DNA of 7,938 nucleotides, taken from JAATFY01 sp049276515 (GTDB lineage Bacteria; Pseudomonadota; Alphaproteobacteria; UBA9219). Position 1 is the first letter of the stretch, and every line of letters begins with the position of its first letter. Below are positions 5,319 to 7,938 of the stretch, piece by piece. The translations under genes were made by a program, and so were the position numbers. The notes beneath the pieces were generated by a model. It saw only the letters and a list, made by a program, of their open reading frames with translations. It was not told the origin of the DNA and ran no database searches. The stretch covers positions 1-7,938 of the forward strand of contig JBASWO010000029.1 in the NCBI GenBank assembly GCA_049276515.1, read 5' to 3'.

Positions 5319-5437
5319 GTCCTTAAAGGTTAATTTCAGGGAATCTGAAGCCGCGAACCCAATAGCAGAGCCAAAACCACCATGCAACCTTTTAGGCGTC
5401 TGAGAGGGCTCAAAAAGATGGCAACAAAACAAGCTGA

Positions 5438-5443
5438 ATTATA
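5438..5443 (-). promoter_or_regulatory. Possible -10 box (TATAAT) for atpH-atpA
   Basis: A perfect TATAAT, read on the - strand, lies in the 185-bp gap between era and atpH, about 120 bases before atpH. No good -35 is seen at 16-18 bases (the hexamers there match poorly), so it could use an activator or be chance. The gap also holds a repeated AGGCGTTTT (+ strand, 5451-5459 and 5478-5486). I see no clear terminator after era, so read-through from lepB-rnc-era is also possible. Confidence 0.4.
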
Positions 5444-5503
5444 AAGAATCAGGCGTTTTTGAAGCCATTCGGATGAGAGGCGTTTTGCCAAAACCCTGTA
5501 TAT

Positions 5504-6460
5504 CTAGTTGGGCTTAAATTCGAGCCCAAACATTTGATAAAATTCAGGGCGATCCTGCCATTTCTCATCGATTTTAACATCGAGAAAGAGATGAGCTTTA
5601 TGCCCCAAGAATTTTTCAATTTCTCTACGCGAAGCCTGACCAATGAGCTTAATGCGTGAGCCTTTAGCACCCAGAACGATGGGCTTGTGATTGGCTCTTG
5701 CCACAATGATATTTTGATGGATTACGGCTGATCCGTCTTTTTTCATTTCCCAGCTGACCGGCGCCACCGTTGCCGCATAGGGCAGTTCTTGTTGTAATTG
5801 GCGGAAAAGTTGCTCACGCGTAATTTCAGCGGCCAGCAATTGGGATGGCAAATCACTCAATTGATCTTCGCCATAGAACCAGGGACTCTTCGGCATTTTT
5901 TTCAGTAAATGATTTTTAAGATCATCAATGCCATCGCCTGTTAAAGCAGAGATCATAAAAGTATCATCGATGATGCCAGACGTATTGAGCTGCTCAGTTA
6001 ATGGCAAAAGCTTCTGCGGCACTATTTTATCGATCTTGTTAAGAGCAAGCACCACCCGCTTTTTGCGCTTGTAGAGCCCCTCAATAATATCGCCTACTTT
6101 CTGATCCACTTTACCGCCAGCATCGACCAGTAAGACGATGACATCGGCATCTTGCAAACTGTTCCAAGCCGCATGCACCATAGCTTCATCAAGTCTGCGT
6201 TTTGGCGCAAAAATACCTGGCGTATCTATAAAGCCAATCTGAGTATCACCTTCAGTTAGAACGCCCAAGATGCGCATACGCGTGGTTTGGGCTTTAGGAC
6301 TAACGATAGATATTTTTTGCCCAATCAGCCGATTGAGTAAAGTTGATTTACCTGCGTTTGGCGCGCCCAAAATGGCAACAAAACCTGCTCTTGTCTCCGC
6401 CCCTGCCGTTTTTGAGGCAAGCTTCTTAGGCGCTTTTTTAGGCGAGGCTTTTTTGGTCAT
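5504..6460 (-). CDS. era: GTPase Era, ribosome assembly factor
   Basis: A 318-aa GTPase that binds 16S rRNA and assists maturation of the 30S subunit. The GTPase domain carries G1 GAPNAGKST (32-40), G3 DTPG (79-82), G4 NKID (141-144) and G5 SAL (171-173). The C-terminal KH RNA-binding domain follows, with ELPYAA (225-230) and LGAKGSRIKLIGQASRREIE (263-282). The body matches the usual length of about 300. The extra residues are an N-terminal Lys/Ala/Pro-rich tail (1-20), probably disordered and able to contact RNA. The start overlaps the rnc stop in ATGA, which indicates translational coupling with the RNase III gene, the standard arrangement. recO, a frequent downstream neighbour, is not here; atpH follows on the same strand. 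Confidence 0.97.
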   Translation of the reverse strand: MTKKASPKKAPKKLASKTAGAETRAGFVAILGAPNAGKSTLLNRLIGQKISIVSPKAQTTRMRILGVLTEGDTQIGFIDTPGIFAPKRRLDEAMVHAAWNSLQDADVIVLLVDAGGKVDQKVGDIIEGLYKRKKRVVLALNKIDKIVPQKLLPLTEQLNTSGIIDDTFMISALTGDGIDDLKNHLLKKMPKSPWFYGEDQLSDLPSQLLAAEITREQLFRQLQQELPYAATVAPVSWEMKKDGSAVIHQNIIVARANHKPIVLGAKGSRIKLIGQASRREIEKFLGHKAHLFLDVKIDEKWQDRPEFYQMFGLEFKPN

Positions 6461-7158
6461 TTCTTCACAGTCTGTAACAAAAGTTGTGCGGCAGCTTTTT
6501 CGGCGGCACGTTTAGAGTCGCCTTCAGCTGAAGCTGGGTTATAGCCTTTAACAGTCACCTCAATAATAAATTTAGGCGCATGGGCAGGGCCTGAATGTTC
6601 AAGCACCTTATATTGGGGTAAAGGCAGCCCCTGCCCTTGCGCCCATTCTTGGAGAACTGTTTTAGGATCAGCTGGGGCTTCTGCAATGGCGATATCTTTT
6701 TGCCAATAGCGGTGAATAAATTTCTCAGCCGCTTTCAAGCCACCATCCAAATAGAGTGCACCTAAAATGGCTTCTAAAGCATCTGACAATGTCGCGAGAT
6801 TTTTACGTGATGCACTCGCATCTTCACCGCGCGCTAATTTAAGATGTTGGCCAAGACCAATTTCAATAGCAACAGCACGCAAAGCTTCGCGATTGACTAA
6901 AGCCGCGTGGCGCTTTGCTAATTCCCCTTCACTTGCAGCATTAAATTTTTCATACAGCCAACTTGCAATGACCAAACCCAAAACCCGGTCACCCAAAAAT
7001 TCAAGACGCTCATAAGGCATGGCACCTTTTTTACGCTGCTTAAAGCCGGCAAGCGATGGATGTGTCAAAGCCTCTTGCAATAATTGCGGCGACGAAAACT
7101 CATGTCCGAGACGCGCGGTTAATTCAGAAACATCAGCGAGTTTGCGGGAAGTAGCCAT
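6457..7158 (-). CDS. rnc: Ribonuclease III
   Basis: A 233-aa double-strand-specific endoribonuclease that processes rRNA precursors and structured mRNAs. The catalytic domain has the signature ERLEFLGDRVL (50-60), with metal-binding residues Glu53 and Asp57, and the second acidic pair Asp126 and Glu129 in SDALEAI. The C-terminal double-stranded RNA-binding domain spans about 164-231, from DPKTVLQEWAQ to SKRAAEKAAA. All catalytic acids are present and the length is normal. The start codon shares a base with the lepB stop (TAATG) and the stop overlaps the era start, so lepB, rnc and era form one tightly coupled operon. Confidence 0.97.
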   Translation of the reverse strand: MATSRKLADVSELTARLGHEFSSPQLLQEALTHPSLAGFKQRKKGAMPYERLEFLGDRVLGLVIASWLYEKFNAASEGELAKRHAALVNREALRAVAIEIGLGQHLKLARGEDASASRKNLATLSDALEAILGALYLDGGLKAAEKFIHRYWQKDIAIAEAPADPKTVLQEWAQGQGLPLPQYKVLEHSGPAHAPKFIIEVTVKGYNPASAEGDSKRAAEKAAAQLLLQTVKK

Positions 7159-7922
7159 TACTCAATTTTCGTTAGCAAACGGTTCCATCGCACCGATGTA
7201 GGCCATTTCCAGAATTCCCAGAAATGCACGCCTTCTTCGAGTGAGAAAAAGATAAAGAGCGCTTTGCCGACAAGGTTTTCTTCGCGCACAAAACCAACAT
7301 TTGGTGTGCGGCTATCTTGAGAGTTGTCGCGATTATCACCCATGAAGAAATAGTGGCGCGGCGGTATCACAAGGAGATCTGTATTATCCAAAGGACGATC
7401 ATTGCCTTCCTTGCGGATGAGATGGGTTGGACCGTTAGGTAGATGCTCAAGGTAGTCGACAATATTCTCTGAGAAACTTTCATCCCCATCATCACCTGGA
7501 ACAGGCTTTGCTAAACGATCGCGCTCAACGGGCACACTATTGATATAGAGCGTGCCTTGGCGCATTTGAATGGTATCGCCCGGCAATCCAATGAGACGTT
7601 TGATATAATCAGTTGAATTATCACGCTGCAATTTAAAGACAACGACATCACCACGCTGCGGATCGTCACCGCCAATGCGTCCTTTAAAAGGTGCCGCACC
7701 CCAGAACGTTCCTGTGCTGCCATAGCCATAGGAAAATTTGGAGACGAACAAATAATCGCCAATCAAAAGTGTCGGCACCATGGAGCTGGAAGGAATATTG
7801 AAGGGCTCAAACGCTAAAGTGCGGATACAAAGCGCGATGACCATCGCAATAACGATGGTGCGAATGGTTTCCCGAATACCGTCATCCTGAGGTTGGTCGG
7901 CGGCGGGCGAAGTATTACTCAT
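7158..7922 (-). CDS. lepB: Signal peptidase I
   Basis: A 254-aa membrane-bound serine protease that removes signal peptides from exported proteins. A short cytoplasmic N-terminus is followed by one membrane segment (about 19-36), then the periplasmic catalytic domain. Box B PSSSMVPTL (44-52) holds the catalytic Ser47. Box D YIKRLIGLPGD (106-116) holds the general base Lys108. Box E MGDNRDNSQDSR (194-205) is intact. The single predicted membrane segment differs from the two of E. coli LepB but is common in alphaproteobacteria. It is the first gene of the lepB-rnc-era operon visible here. Only 16 bases remain upstream; they contain AGGA at a slightly long distance from the ATG, and the promoter or preceding gene lies outside the window. 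Confidence 0.97.
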   Translation of the reverse strand: MSNTSPAADQPQDDGIRETIRTIVIAMVIALCIRTLAFEPFNIPSSSMVPTLLIGDYLFVSKFSYGYGSTGTFWGAAPFKGRIGGDDPQRGDVVVFKLQRDNSTDYIKRLIGLPGDTIQMRQGTLYINSVPVERDRLAKPVPGDDGDESFSENIVDYLEHLPNGPTHLIRKEGNDRPLDNTDLLVIPPRHYFFMGDNRDNSQDSRTPNVGFVREENLVGKALFIFFSLEEGVHFWEFWKWPTSVRWNRLLTKIE

Positions 7923-7938
7923 ACAATGACATTCCTGA

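Noticed and set aside
5319..5432. 38-residue N-terminal extension of AtpH from ATG 5432
   Set aside because: The extra residues do not resemble the family and there is no ribosome site; the stretch is better read as the 5' leader of the atp transcript.
1..7938. CRISPR arrays, insertion sequences, tRNA or rRNA genes
   Set aside because: No regularly spaced repeats, transposase motifs with inverted ends, cloverleaf or rRNA-like stretches were seen.

Overview
The window looks like chromosome from an alphaproteobacterium of moderate-to-low GC. The evidence is the gene order lepB-rnc-era, the alphaproteobacterial character of the F1 ATP synthase alpha and delta subunits, and a MetA-type acyltransferase with the 'NHxEYDT' and 'PVSRW' signatures seen in alphaproteobacterial homologues. 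I cannot name a genus from the sequence.

Layout. The left part (1-3115, + strand) holds five genes: a 310-aa protein that I read as a divergent member of the SAM hydrolase / SAM hydroxide adenosyltransferase (DUF62) superfamily; a 101-aa protein with an ACT-like layout; a divergent homoserine O-acyltransferase of the MetA family; and two small proteins (94 and 83 aa) that are paralogues of each other. The spaces before the genes carry RNA-like structure: three hairpins before the first gene, a compact H-type pseudoknot before the second, and two hairpins before the fourth. A strong bidirectional terminator (3128-3166) separates this block from the right part.

The right part (3182-7922, - strand) is housekeeping. 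In transcription order it reads lepB, rnc, era (touching or overlapping, so one operon), then a 185-bp gap with a TATAAT box, then atpH and atpA. The atp operon stops at atpA: a terminator and the oppositely oriented left cluster stand where atpG, atpD and atpC would be expected. The recO gene that often follows era is also absent at that place.

How the genes may work together (inference). MetA-type enzymes acylate homoserine at the entry to methionine synthesis, and DUF62 enzymes split SAM with water. The small proteins have the size and predicted beta-alpha-beta-beta-alpha-beta order of ligand-sensing ACT-like domains. The left block could therefore be a methionine/SAM homeostasis module with RNA-level control. 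No member except the MetA homologue is identified with high confidence, and the acyl-donor loop of that MetA is itself unusual.
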